NCBI GenBank assembly: GCA_946998115.1
Contig: CAMPYB010000037.1
Span: 1-6,797 of the forward strand
Length of the DNA: 6,797 nt
Direction: 5' to 3'
Origin: an uncultured Actinomyces sp.
GTDB lineage: Bacteria > Actinomycetota > Actinomycetes > Actinomycetales > Actinomycetaceae
A program made the position numbers and the translations under genes. Below the pieces are notes generated by a model that was given only the letters and a program-made list of their open reading frames with translations, was not told the origin of the DNA and searched no databases. Every line of letters starts with the position of its first letter. Within the stretch, counting starts at the first letter, position 1. Shown here one piece after another: positions 1 through 6,140 of this stretch.

Positions 1-632
1 CCTAAAGATAATTTATTTTCTACACCAAAAGGCACATCAGCGCCAATATGCGAACTCATTTTTTCTAACTGCTCAACAGTAAATATATTATTGTATACAC
101 AATTTAGTAATACAAGCGTTTTTGCAGCATCAATTGATCCCCCTGCCATGCCTGCACGCACTGGAATATTTTTCTGAACAGATATTTGCACTCTGATTGG
201 TAAAGGATCTTCATAGTCTTTTTGTAATGCATTTTCACATGTTGTCTTTTTGCAATATAAGATTTTTTCTAATTCTTCAAAAAAAACTACTCCTGCCTTA
301 TAACACAAATCTTTGTCAGCAAAAGGGTTTTTCTCATTAATCTCACCTTTATAGTCAATATCAAAAAAAATATCTTTCCCATGAACACAATGAAATAATA
401 ATTTTTTATTTTGCAAAGAGGTTTTTTTAGATTTCTTTTCAACAATAATTTCTATTTCATCGTAAAGATCAACAGGTTGAAATATTGTAAGTAATTCGTG
501 GTAGCCTTTTCTCTCATATTTTATACAGTTTTTTATTTGCAAAAATAAATTTATTTTCGCATATCCTCTGCTTTTAAAAACTTTACCGTACCTTATAGTT
601 TTTTCTGGAAAAATATTTTTATTCATCATCAT
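1..632 (-). CDS. ispE: 4-diphosphocytidyl-2-C-methyl-D-erythritol kinase, N-terminal part
   Basis: This GHMP-family kinase phosphorylates CDP-methylerythritol with ATP in the cytoplasmic MEP pathway to isoprenoid precursors. The gene runs off the left edge, leaving 210 full codons. Visible motifs are GYAKINLFLQ (23-32, with the family's catalytic lysine at K26), KGYHELLTIFQPVDLYDEIE (42-61), the ATP-binding glycine-rich loop PVRAGMAGGSIDAA (157-170) and GADVPF (197-202), whose D199 corresponds to the catalytic aspartate. The GADVP motif sits about 55 residues later than in E. coli IspE. Part of the excess is an N-terminal extension of about 20 residues, and part is extra sequence before the glycine loop, including a Lys/Glu/Cys-rich stretch around 121-145. 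Three in-frame ATGs stand in a row at 632, 629 and 626. The first is chosen because a weak GAGAA (646-642) lies 9 nt upstream of it. It overlaps the rsmA end by 14 nt, implying co-transcription and translational coupling. The identity is well supported by motifs and gene order. The exact start is uncertain by two codons. Confidence 0.93.
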   Translation of the reverse strand, partial: MMMNKNIFPEKTIRYGKVFKSRGYAKINLFLQIKNCIKYERKGYHELLTIFQPVDLYDEIEIIVEKKSKKTSLQNKKLLFHCVHGKDIFFDIDYKGEINEKNPFADKDLCYKAGVVFFEELEKILYCKKTTCENALQKDYEDPLPIRVQISVQKNIPVRAGMAGGSIDAAKTLVLLNCVYNNIFTVEQLEKMSSHIGADVPFGVENKLSL

Positions 633-1608
633 ATTTTTTTATTCTCAAATAAGTTTCAGCAATTTTGATATAGTCATCCACAGATAACATTTCAGCCCTA
701 AACCGTGGATCGATTCCGGACTCTTCAAGTAATTGTTGAGGAGTGCATAAACTTGCACAAAATGGTTTTATAGATTGACGAAGCATTTTACGTCTTTGGC
801 TAAATGCTGTATCTACTAAATCAAAAAGTGTTTTTCGTAATTGTTCAAGAAAATCATCTGTAGCTGTTAGTTTATTATTTAAAGAACATTGCAAACGTGA
901 AATTATTTTTTCATAAAATTCTTTTTCTCGTCTGTTAAATAAAACTAAAGCCGAATCTACATTTGGCACAGGATAAAATACTGCTGTTCCTATTTTGCCC
1001 ACCATTTTCGCTTCCCCATACCAAGCTAATTTTATACTAGGCACTCCATATATTTTATTTTCCGGTTTAGCAGTTAATCGTTGAGCGACTTCTAACTGTA
1101 CCATAACTAAAACTGTATGTATTGATGGAAATTTCTCCAATATATTTAATATTATCGGCACTGACACATTGTAAGGTAAATTTGCTATTAAAAATTCAGG
1201 AGGGAGCGAAAATATTCTTTCACTTTCAGCATTTTTTTCACAATAAGAGCTTTTTTCTAAATCTTCAAATCCTTCTATTTTTAAAGCATCATCATTTAAC
1301 ACTCTTATTCTTTGAATATAATCAGGAGCGTTTTTTTGTATCGTGACAGGTAAATTTTTTGCAAGCTTAGGATCAATTTCCACCGCTGATATGTAAGCTT
1401 TTTTTTCAAGAATAGCAAGTGTTAAAGATCCTAATCCGGGACCTATTTCAATAACATGTTTATTTTCTATATCGCCAATTTTGGATACTATTTTTTGAAC
1501 TGTCGATTTATCTTTCACAAAATTTTGCCCTAAAGTTTTTGTGGGTTTTATATCTAGATTTTTACATAGTTGACATATGCTATTTAGAGATAAAAACTGT
1601 ATCGACAT
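619..1608 (-). CDS. rsmA: 16S rRNA (adenine(1518)-N6/adenine(1519)-N6)-dimethyltransferase
   Basis: RsmA (KsgA) uses S-adenosylmethionine to dimethylate two adjacent adenines near the 3' end of 16S rRNA during late small-subunit assembly. The 329-residue product shows the full set of family motifs: TKTLGQNFVKD (23-33), SAM-binding motif I VIEIGPGLGSLTL (52-64), acidic E77, DDALK (106-110), catalytic NLPYNVS (143-149), QLEVAQRL (171-178), FYPVPNVDSA (211-220) and FSQRRKMLR (269-277), followed by the helical C-terminal domain. It is longer than E. coli KsgA (about 273 residues). Some of the excess is a polar insertion at about 114-137 between DDALK and NLPYN. The start is chosen for an AAGAAAG (1621-1615) 6 nt upstream. 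Its 3' end overlaps ispE. A terminator upstream (1760-1780) suggests it has its own promoter in the 1609-1759 gap. That gap is very AT-rich, and I could not pick a convincing -35/-10 pair in it. Confidence 0.97.
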   Translation of the reverse strand: MSIQFLSLNSICQLCKNLDIKPTKTLGQNFVKDKSTVQKIVSKIGDIENKHVIEIGPGLGSLTLAILEKKAYISAVEIDPKLAKNLPVTIQKNAPDYIQRIRVLNDDALKIEGFEDLEKSSYCEKNAESERIFSLPPEFLIANLPYNVSVPIILNILEKFPSIHTVLVMVQLEVAQRLTAKPENKIYGVPSIKLAWYGEAKMVGKIGTAVFYPVPNVDSALVLFNRREKEFYEKIISRLQCSLNNKLTATDDFLEQLRKTLFDLVDTAFSQRRKMLRQSIKPFCASLCTPQQLLEESGIDPRFRAEMLSVDDYIKIAETYLRIKKYDDE

Positions 1609-1759
1609 TGCATACTTTCTTATAATTTTTCCTATATTTTATACTATTCTACAATTTTACATAATAATTACTGTTAATCGCTGTATTTTTACACTAGACG
1701 CACAGAAATTTATTATTTTAGCTAAAACACATATAATTAGTATTTACTTTTAAATAATA

Positions 1760-1780
1760 TGAGGGCTTTTATAGCCCTCA
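1760..1780 (-). terminator. Rho-independent terminator of the DUF348/G5 cell-wall gene
   Basis: Read on the minus strand, a perfect 8-bp stem TGAGGGCT/AGCCCTCA closes a 5-nt loop and is followed by TATTATTT. It begins 4 nt after the TAA of the cell-wall gene. It is the most G+C-rich intergenic element in the window. The downstream T-tract is interrupted by A, so efficiency is uncertain. The plus-strand reading would face no gene that needs it. It separates the cell-wall gene from rsmA-ispE. Confidence 0.75.
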
Positions 1781-1784
1781 AAGT

Positions 1785-3101
1785 TTAATACCAGCCTCTT
1801 GATTGGCTGTGTCCCCAAGCGTTGCAAGGAGTTCCATATCTACCTGCTATATAGCCTAATCCCCATCTGATTTGTGTAATAGGATTTGTACGCCAATCTG
1901 CACCAGCGGAAGCCATCTTACTTCCTGGTAAAGCTTGCGGTATACCTGTAGCACCAGATGAACTATTATACGAATTAGGATTCCAATTGGACTCTTTTTG
2001 CCAAAGAGCAAGCAAACAACGATATTCAGAATCTGACCAGCCCCTTGCAGCAACAAGCGGTTGTGCTAAAGCTCGCGGATCTTGTCCACTGTAATTTGTA
2101 GATACGTTCGGCACATCAGAATCTGCACGCAAAGTCTTGTAGCTTCCAGTTTTCACAAGTTTTTGTAAAGATTGTTGATCGTCAGGAATTTTCTTATCAT
2201 CAATTCCTTTAACACCCAGTTTCACTATTTCTTCAACTGGTTTATTTTTAATTGTCTCAACTACTTCACCTTGATGCACAAGATTTCCATCTATTTTTTC
2301 TGTATATTTAGAAATCTCTTTTTCGCCATCTTTACCCTCTTGCGTTTTCTTTATTTCGCCTGCAGGTAGTTGAGCATCTTTTTCGACTTTAGACTCAAAT
2401 TTTATAGGTTCTGACTCTGTTATATAATCACGTTGCACTCTTTGCACAGTCAATACAGTTTCAGTAGCATTAGTTTCAAGTTTTACTTTATCGATTGGAG
2501 ATACTTGAACATTTATTTTTTTAAGTATTTTTTCAGCATCTTCATTTGGTTTAGCAGTAACATATTGAGCTTGCCCATCATGTACAACTTTAATTTTGCT
2601 ATCTTTTTCCACTAATTCGGCATCACTGCCATCTCTAAATGATGATCTAGCGGCAACAGAAACAGTATCATCTAAACGCGAAAATTGATTTGCTATTCCT
2701 TTTGATGATGAAGCTGTAGTCCATACTTTTTTATTAACACCTTTTATAGTTATAAAAGCTTCTTTAGCTCTATTTACTACAATTTCATCTCCAGCTGAAA
2801 TCGGAGTGTTTTTTGATGGAATAACTTTGTCTTGCTTTTTAAGATTTATATTTTTTTGTTTCAAAACTTCATCGACATTACTAGCCCATGTAGATACTTT
2901 TTGTGTTTTACCATCTAATTCAAAACGTATTGTTTTATGCGGATATGCAAAACTTGTACCTAATCCTATTGTAGCCATTGATAACGCAACAGCTGTAGAC
3001 ACGCCAACTGTTATAATATTACGCTTTTTATTTCTCTTTTTGCGCAATGACCTTCTACTAGGATAATGATGAGACATTGTAATTTCGTTTTCGTTACTCA
3101 T
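1785..3101 (-). CDS. Secreted DUF348/G5-domain protein with C-terminal lysozyme-like (APF-type) domain
   Basis: This is a probable exported peptidoglycan-acting protein in the locus position of rpfB. Numbered from the chosen start (438 residues), it has a Lys/Arg-rich N-terminus (16-27) and a hydrophobic segment (29-51) that is either a signal peptide or an uncleaved anchor. Three DUF348-like repeats follow (about 56-98, 115-158 and 168-208), then a G5 domain (about 218-298, ending VEEIVKLGVKG) and a polar linker (299-340). The catalytic-type domain spans about 341-438. It contains LWQKESNWNPNSY with candidate catalytic E370, then SSGATGIPQALPGSKMASAG and a terminal SRGWY. It resembles the C-terminal domain of aggregation-promoting factors and bifidobacterial homologues, not the Rpf domain of mycobacterial RpfB, so no rpf symbol is given. 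The only two cysteines, C362 and C426, both lie in this domain and could form a disulfide. An upstream in-frame ATG at 3131 was not chosen, because its GGAG directly abuts the codon. The start at 3101 has AGAAG 7 nt upstream. Cleavage of peptidoglycan is inferred from the domain family. Confidence 0.88.
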   Translation of the reverse strand: MSNENEITMSHHYPSRRSLRKKRNKKRNIITVGVSTAVALSMATIGLGTSFAYPHKTIRFELDGKTQKVSTWASNVDEVLKQKNINLKKQDKVIPSKNTPISAGDEIVVNRAKEAFITIKGVNKKVWTTASSSKGIANQFSRLDDTVSVAARSSFRDGSDAELVEKDSKIKVVHDGQAQYVTAKPNEDAEKILKKINVQVSPIDKVKLETNATETVLTVQRVQRDYITESEPIKFESKVEKDAQLPAGEIKKTQEGKDGEKEISKYTEKIDGNLVHQGEVVETIKNKPVEEIVKLGVKGIDDKKIPDDQQSLQKLVKTGSYKTLRADSDVPNVSTNYSGQDPRALAQPLVAARGWSDSEYRCLLALWQKESNWNPNSYNSSSGATGIPQALPGSKMASAGADWRTNPITQIRWGLGYIAGRYGTPCNAWGHSQSRGWY

Positions 3102-3108
3102 ATAATTT

Positions 3109-3113
3109 CTTCT
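3109..3113 (-). promoter_or_regulatory. Ribosome binding site deciding the start of the DUF348/G5 gene
   Basis: AGAAG on the minus strand lies 7 nt before the ATG at 3101-3099. The longer in-frame alternative at 3131 has its only purine-rich stretch immediately against the ATG and lies inside a hairpin. This favours the 438-residue product over the 448-residue one. Confidence 0.6.
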
Positions 3114-3123
3114 GTTAGACAAC

Positions 3124-3147
3124 ACGGACATCTCCGTTTTTACGGAG
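3124..3147 (-). promoter_or_regulatory. Leader element with two mutually exclusive hairpins upstream of the DUF348/G5 gene
   Basis: Read on the minus strand the element is TCCGT, AAAA, ACGGA, GATG, TCCGT. The central ACGGA (3146-3142 upstream copy's partner, at 3137-3133) can pair with the upstream TCCGT (stem CTCCGT/ACGGAG, 6 bp, AAAA loop) or with the downstream TCCGT (5 bp, GATG loop), but not both. The pattern is exact, with 4-nt spacers on both sides. It lies about 11 nt upstream of the probable ribosome binding site. No T-tract follows, so it is not a terminator for tatD. A role in controlling translation or mRNA stability is inference only. It does not resemble the ydaO-type c-di-AMP riboswitch found before some actinobacterial rpf genes. 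Confidence 0.4.
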
Positions 3148-3272
3148 GAAAGAACTGCTTATATTTTTACTTATCGCAATTACCTATAAACATATTACCA
3201 AATCAGAAGCATATAGTAAAAATATTTCAAAACATGTGTTCTTAAAACTTATTGTTACATATTTACGAGTTT

Positions 3273-4214
3273 TTATATTTCAAACTCATTTTCAAGTATC
3301 GGTAACTCATATATGCGTTGCGTATTAGCTTGCAATACAAGACACGTTGTATATAAATTTTCATTCCACATTTTACTTATAGCTTCAACTGTTTCAACCA
3401 TCACATATGAAGCATTAGGACAACCTCTATATGGTTCTGGAGTGAGAAATGGCGCATCTGTTTCTACAAGTATTAATTCTCTCGGCATAGATATCAAAGC
3501 TTTACGCAAATCTTCGTTTGGTTTATATGTTACTGGCCCAGCAAATGAGGCCATCCAGCCATTTTCTTGACAGTATTCAGCTAGAGTGCGCCCTCCTGAA
3601 AAACAGTGGAATACTGTGCGCTCTGGCGCTTTGTCTCTAAGTAGTATGTCAACTACATCAGCATGAGCTTGCCTGTCGTGTATTTGCAATGGTTTGTCGA
3701 GTTCTTTAGCTAATGCGATATGATCTCTGAAAGCTTCTTTTTGTTTTTCTATACCTGAAGAACCTGTTCGGAAATAATCTAAACCTGTTTCTCCTACAGC
3801 TAAAACATTTTCATCTTTGCATAAAGAAGCAACTTTGTCGAATGCGTCACTATAACTTATATCTAAATGATGTTGCTTTTTTGACGGTTCTAATCCATCA
3901 GGTGCTACTTCAAATATTTTATGATGTGCTGGTGCTTCATTAGGATGCATTGCTAAAGCAGCATACACATTTTTGTTATTTTTAGCTAATTTCAATGTCA
4001 AATCCCAGTCAGGATATTCACATCCAGATGTTATTATTTGTTTAATTCCAGCATTATATGCCATTTCTATTTGTTGTTCACAAGTGAGTACAACACCATT
4101 TTTTTCTATAAGATCTTCTTCACGCAAAGGCAGGTGAGTATGATTGTCTATGACATATACAGGCAATTTTTTATCATTTGGTGGCCAAGCTTTATATTTC
4201 TTTTTGCTACTCAT
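3273..4214 (-). CDS. tatD: TatD-family metal-dependent hydrolase (DNase)
   Basis: This is a cytoplasmic TIM-barrel hydrolase of the TatD family, whose characterised members are Mg-dependent 3'-5' exonucleases. The 313-residue product shows the expected metal ligands in order: DNHTHL (H25, H27), AVGETGLDYF (E142), LQIHDRQAH (H179), FHCFSGG (H203) and VETDAPFLTP (D253). It also has the family's PYRGCPNASY (261-270) and a closing NTQRIYEL. The N-terminal KAWPPNDKKLPVYVIDNHTH layout is typical of actinobacterial homologues. The start has only a weak purine-rich GAGTGAG just upstream (4223-4217), but the protein begins where family members do. It stands alone, with 126 nt after metG and about 171 nt before the next gene, and may or may not be co-transcribed with the DUF348/G5 gene. 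I saw no strong terminator after it. The biological substrate cannot be told from sequence. Confidence 0.96.
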   Translation of the reverse strand: MSSKKKYKAWPPNDKKLPVYVIDNHTHLPLREEDLIEKNGVVLTCEQQIEMAYNAGIKQIITSGCEYPDWDLTLKLAKNNKNVYAALAMHPNEAPAHHKIFEVAPDGLEPSKKQHHLDISYSDAFDKVASLCKDENVLAVGETGLDYFRTGSSGIEKQKEAFRDHIALAKELDKPLQIHDRQAHADVVDILLRDKAPERTVFHCFSGGRTLAEYCQENGWMASFAGPVTYKPNEDLRKALISMPRELILVETDAPFLTPEPYRGCPNASYVMVETVEAISKMWNENLYTTCLVLQANTQRIYELPILENEFEI

Positions 4215-4327
4215 ATCTCACTCATTTTAATTATTTCATTTTCACATATTTATAAATGTCACTTTTTGTATTCTTAAATATTTGTACGCATCAAATCATA
4301 TAACACTTATATTTGAGTTTTGAAAAT

Positions 4328-4359
4328 AATTGCACACATATTATTTCATGCGTGCAATT
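4328..4359 (-). terminator. Probable rho-independent terminator overlapping the metG 3' end
   Basis: On the minus strand, AATTGCAC and GTGCAATT form an 8-bp stem. After one mismatch, three further pairs (CAT/ATG) extend it around an 8-nt loop. The stem is followed by ATTTTC. The 5' arm is built from the last metG codons (I-A-R-M) and the stop codon lies in the loop region. Its position exactly at the gene end supports terminator function. The stem is fairly AT-rich and the T-tract short, so strength is uncertain. Confidence 0.6.
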
Positions 4360-6140
4360 TCTTCATCGATCACTTTTTCATCTAGTTTTACAAAAACTGG
4401 TTTTGGTTTATTTATTTGTGCACCTATTTTTACTGGAGTAGATTTCCATTCAGGTACATTCGTATAATCTCCTGTTATTATCGGATATGTTGTCAATCTT
4501 GGTTTTTGACCTTCTTGTGCAATATCTTCAACATATTTTATTTCAGGCATTGGCGCAACTTCTTGTTGTCCTAAAAGCTTGGAAATTTTGTTTGAAGAAT
4601 GTGGCAAAAATGGGCTCATCATAAGATTTATATCGCTTATTGCTTGAGCTAAAACATATAGCACTGTTTGCAAACGTCCTTTTTGGCTTTGATCTTTCAT
4701 TTTGAAAGGCTCAGTTTCAGCTATGTATTTATTCGTTTCAGAAACTATTTTCATTATATTAGTCAAAGCTAATTTTTGTTTATGCACAGAAATTAACTCG
4801 CCTACTTGTTCAAATCCCTGTTTTATGCTTTCGAGTAAATTTTTATCTATATCTTCAAATTCACATGGTTCAGGTATTTGACCAAAGTTTTTAGCTATCA
4901 TAGTTAGTGTTCTATTTACTAGATTTCCCCAACCGGACACTAACTCATCATTATTTCTACGCACAAACTCTTTCCATGTAAAGTCTGAATCTTGATTTTC
5001 AGGGCCAGCTATACTAATGAAATAGCGCAATGCGTCAGGCTGATATCTGGAAAGTATATCACGCACATATATTACTATTCCTCTGGATGATGAAAATTGT
5101 TTACCTTCCATTGTAAGGAATTCGCTAGCAACTACTTCTGTAGGAAGGTTGAGCTCTCCTAATTGCCCAGGTTGTCCGCCTCTTTGGCCTTTACCATTGT
5201 AGGCTAATAATTCTGCAGGCCATATTTGGGAGTGGAACACAATATTGTCTTTACCCATGAAATAATATGATAGTGCTTCAGGGTTATTCCACCATTGTCT
5301 CCATTTTTCTTTGTCGCCACTTCTATAAGCCCATTCTATTGATGCTGACAAATAACCAATAACTGCATCAAACCATACATATAGTCTCTTATTAGGCTGA
5401 TCTTCCCATCCTGGAACAGGGATTCCCCAATCTATATCACGGCTCATAGCTCTAGGTTTTATTTCGTCTAAAATATTTTGCGAAAATTTTATTACATTAG
5501 GACGCCATTTACCTGATTTTTCTCGTTCTTCCAACCATGTTTGTAATGATTCAGCAAGTGCTGGTAAATCTAAGAAATAATGCGTTGTTTCTATAAATTG
5601 TGGAGTTTCACCATTAATTTTTGATTTAGGATTAATTAAATCTTCAGGATCTAGTTGCTTTCCACATTCATCGCATTGGTCACCTCTTGCTTGTTCATAA
5701 CCACATAATGGACAAGTACCTTCAATATAGCGATCAGGTAGAGTTCTGCCTGTAGAAGGTGAAATCGCAGCTCCTATCTTTTTTTCAACCATATAACCGT
5801 TATCGCGAACTTTTTTAAACATTTCTTGCACAATCTTGTAATGATTAGATGTTGTAGTTCGCGTGAATAGATCATATGAAAGACCAAGAGAAACTAAATC
5901 TTCAACAATGATTTTATTATTTTTATCTGCTAATTGTTGAGCAGTAATATTTTCTTTATCAGCAGCAACTAATATTGGTGTTCCATGCTCATCAGTGCCA
6001 CTGACCATTAACACATCATGGCCTTTCATTCGCATATAACGTGAAAAGACATCCGATGGAACGCCGAATCCTGCAACGTGACCTATATGTCGTGGACCGT
6101 TAGCGTACGGCCATGCTACTGCTGTTAGAATATTACTCAT
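4341..6140 (-). CDS. metG: Methionyl-tRNA synthetase
   Basis: This class I aminoacyl-tRNA synthetase attaches methionine to initiator and elongator tRNA-Met in the cytoplasm. Numbered from the chosen start (599 residues) it shows AWPYANGPRHIGH (9-21, HIGH motif at 18-21) and GTDEHGTPI (48-56). A zinc knuckle has cysteines at 143, 146, 156 and 159. DIDWGIPVPGW (235-245), YVWFDAVIGYLSASIEWA (254-271) and YFMGKDNIVFHSQIWP (293-308) follow. The KMSKS-equivalent GKQFSSSRG is at 346-354. The helical anticodon-binding domain includes SGWGNLVNR (402-410) and PFLPHSS (510-516). There is no C-terminal EMAP-like tRNA-binding domain. The KFSSSR-type loop is usual for actinobacterial MetG, but here its first lysine is glutamine. 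An in-frame ATG lies 27 nt upstream at 6167. The start at 6140 is preferred because it has AGGAAG 9 nt upstream and begins MSNILTAVAWPYANG, matching family N-termini. It overlaps rsmI by 8 nt. Confidence 0.98.
   Translation of the reverse strand: MSNILTAVAWPYANGPRHIGHVAGFGVPSDVFSRYMRMKGHDVLMVSGTDEHGTPILVAADKENITAQQLADKNNKIIVEDLVSLGLSYDLFTRTTTSNHYKIVQEMFKKVRDNGYMVEKKIGAAISPSTGRTLPDRYIEGTCPLCGYEQARGDQCDECGKQLDPEDLINPKSKINGETPQFIETTHYFLDLPALAESLQTWLEEREKSGKWRPNVIKFSQNILDEIKPRAMSRDIDWGIPVPGWEDQPNKRLYVWFDAVIGYLSASIEWAYRSGDKEKWRQWWNNPEALSYYFMGKDNIVFHSQIWPAELLAYNGKGQRGGQPGQLGELNLPTEVVASEFLTMEGKQFSSSRGIVIYVRDILSRYQPDALRYFISIAGPENQDSDFTWKEFVRRNNDELVSGWGNLVNRTLTMIAKNFGQIPEPCEFEDIDKNLLESIKQGFEQVGELISVHKQKLALTNIMKIVSETNKYIAETEPFKMKDQSQKGRLQTVLYVLAQAISDINLMMSPFLPHSSNKISKLLGQQEVAPMPEIKYVEDIAQEGQKPRLTTYPIITGDYTNVPEWKSTPVKIGAQINKPKPVFVKLDEKVIDEEIARMK

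Noticed and set aside
1122..1346. Plus-strand open frame of 74 codons opposite rsmA.
   Set aside because: It lies wholly antisense to well-supported rsmA motifs and is Phe/Leu-rich, as expected from AT-rich antisense. It matches no family I know. The same applies to plus-strand frames at 2172-2369, 2433-2615, 2806-3066, 3313-3570, 4038-4277 and 6377-6685.
1609..1759. Possible rsmA promoter: TTAACA (1677-1672) with TAGAAT (1651-1646) on the minus strand.
   Set aside because: The spacer is 20 nt, too long for a normal sigma-70-type promoter, and such hexamers are common by chance in DNA this AT-rich.
1856..2056. Minus-strand open frame of 66 codons in another frame inside the DUF348/G5 gene.
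   Set aside because: It overlaps the conserved lysozyme-like domain in a different frame and has no recognisable motif or ribosome binding site.
3148..3272. A c-di-AMP (ydaO-type) riboswitch before the cell-wall gene, as seen before some actinobacterial rpf genes.
   Set aside because: The region is nearly all A and T and lacks the conserved G-rich core of that riboswitch. Only the small three-part hairpin element is visible nearby.
3267..3287. Weak inverted repeat GAGTTT/AAACTC at the tatD 3' end as a terminator.
   Set aside because: The stem is short and AT-rich, and the minus-strand sequence after it (GTAAATATG) has no T-tract.
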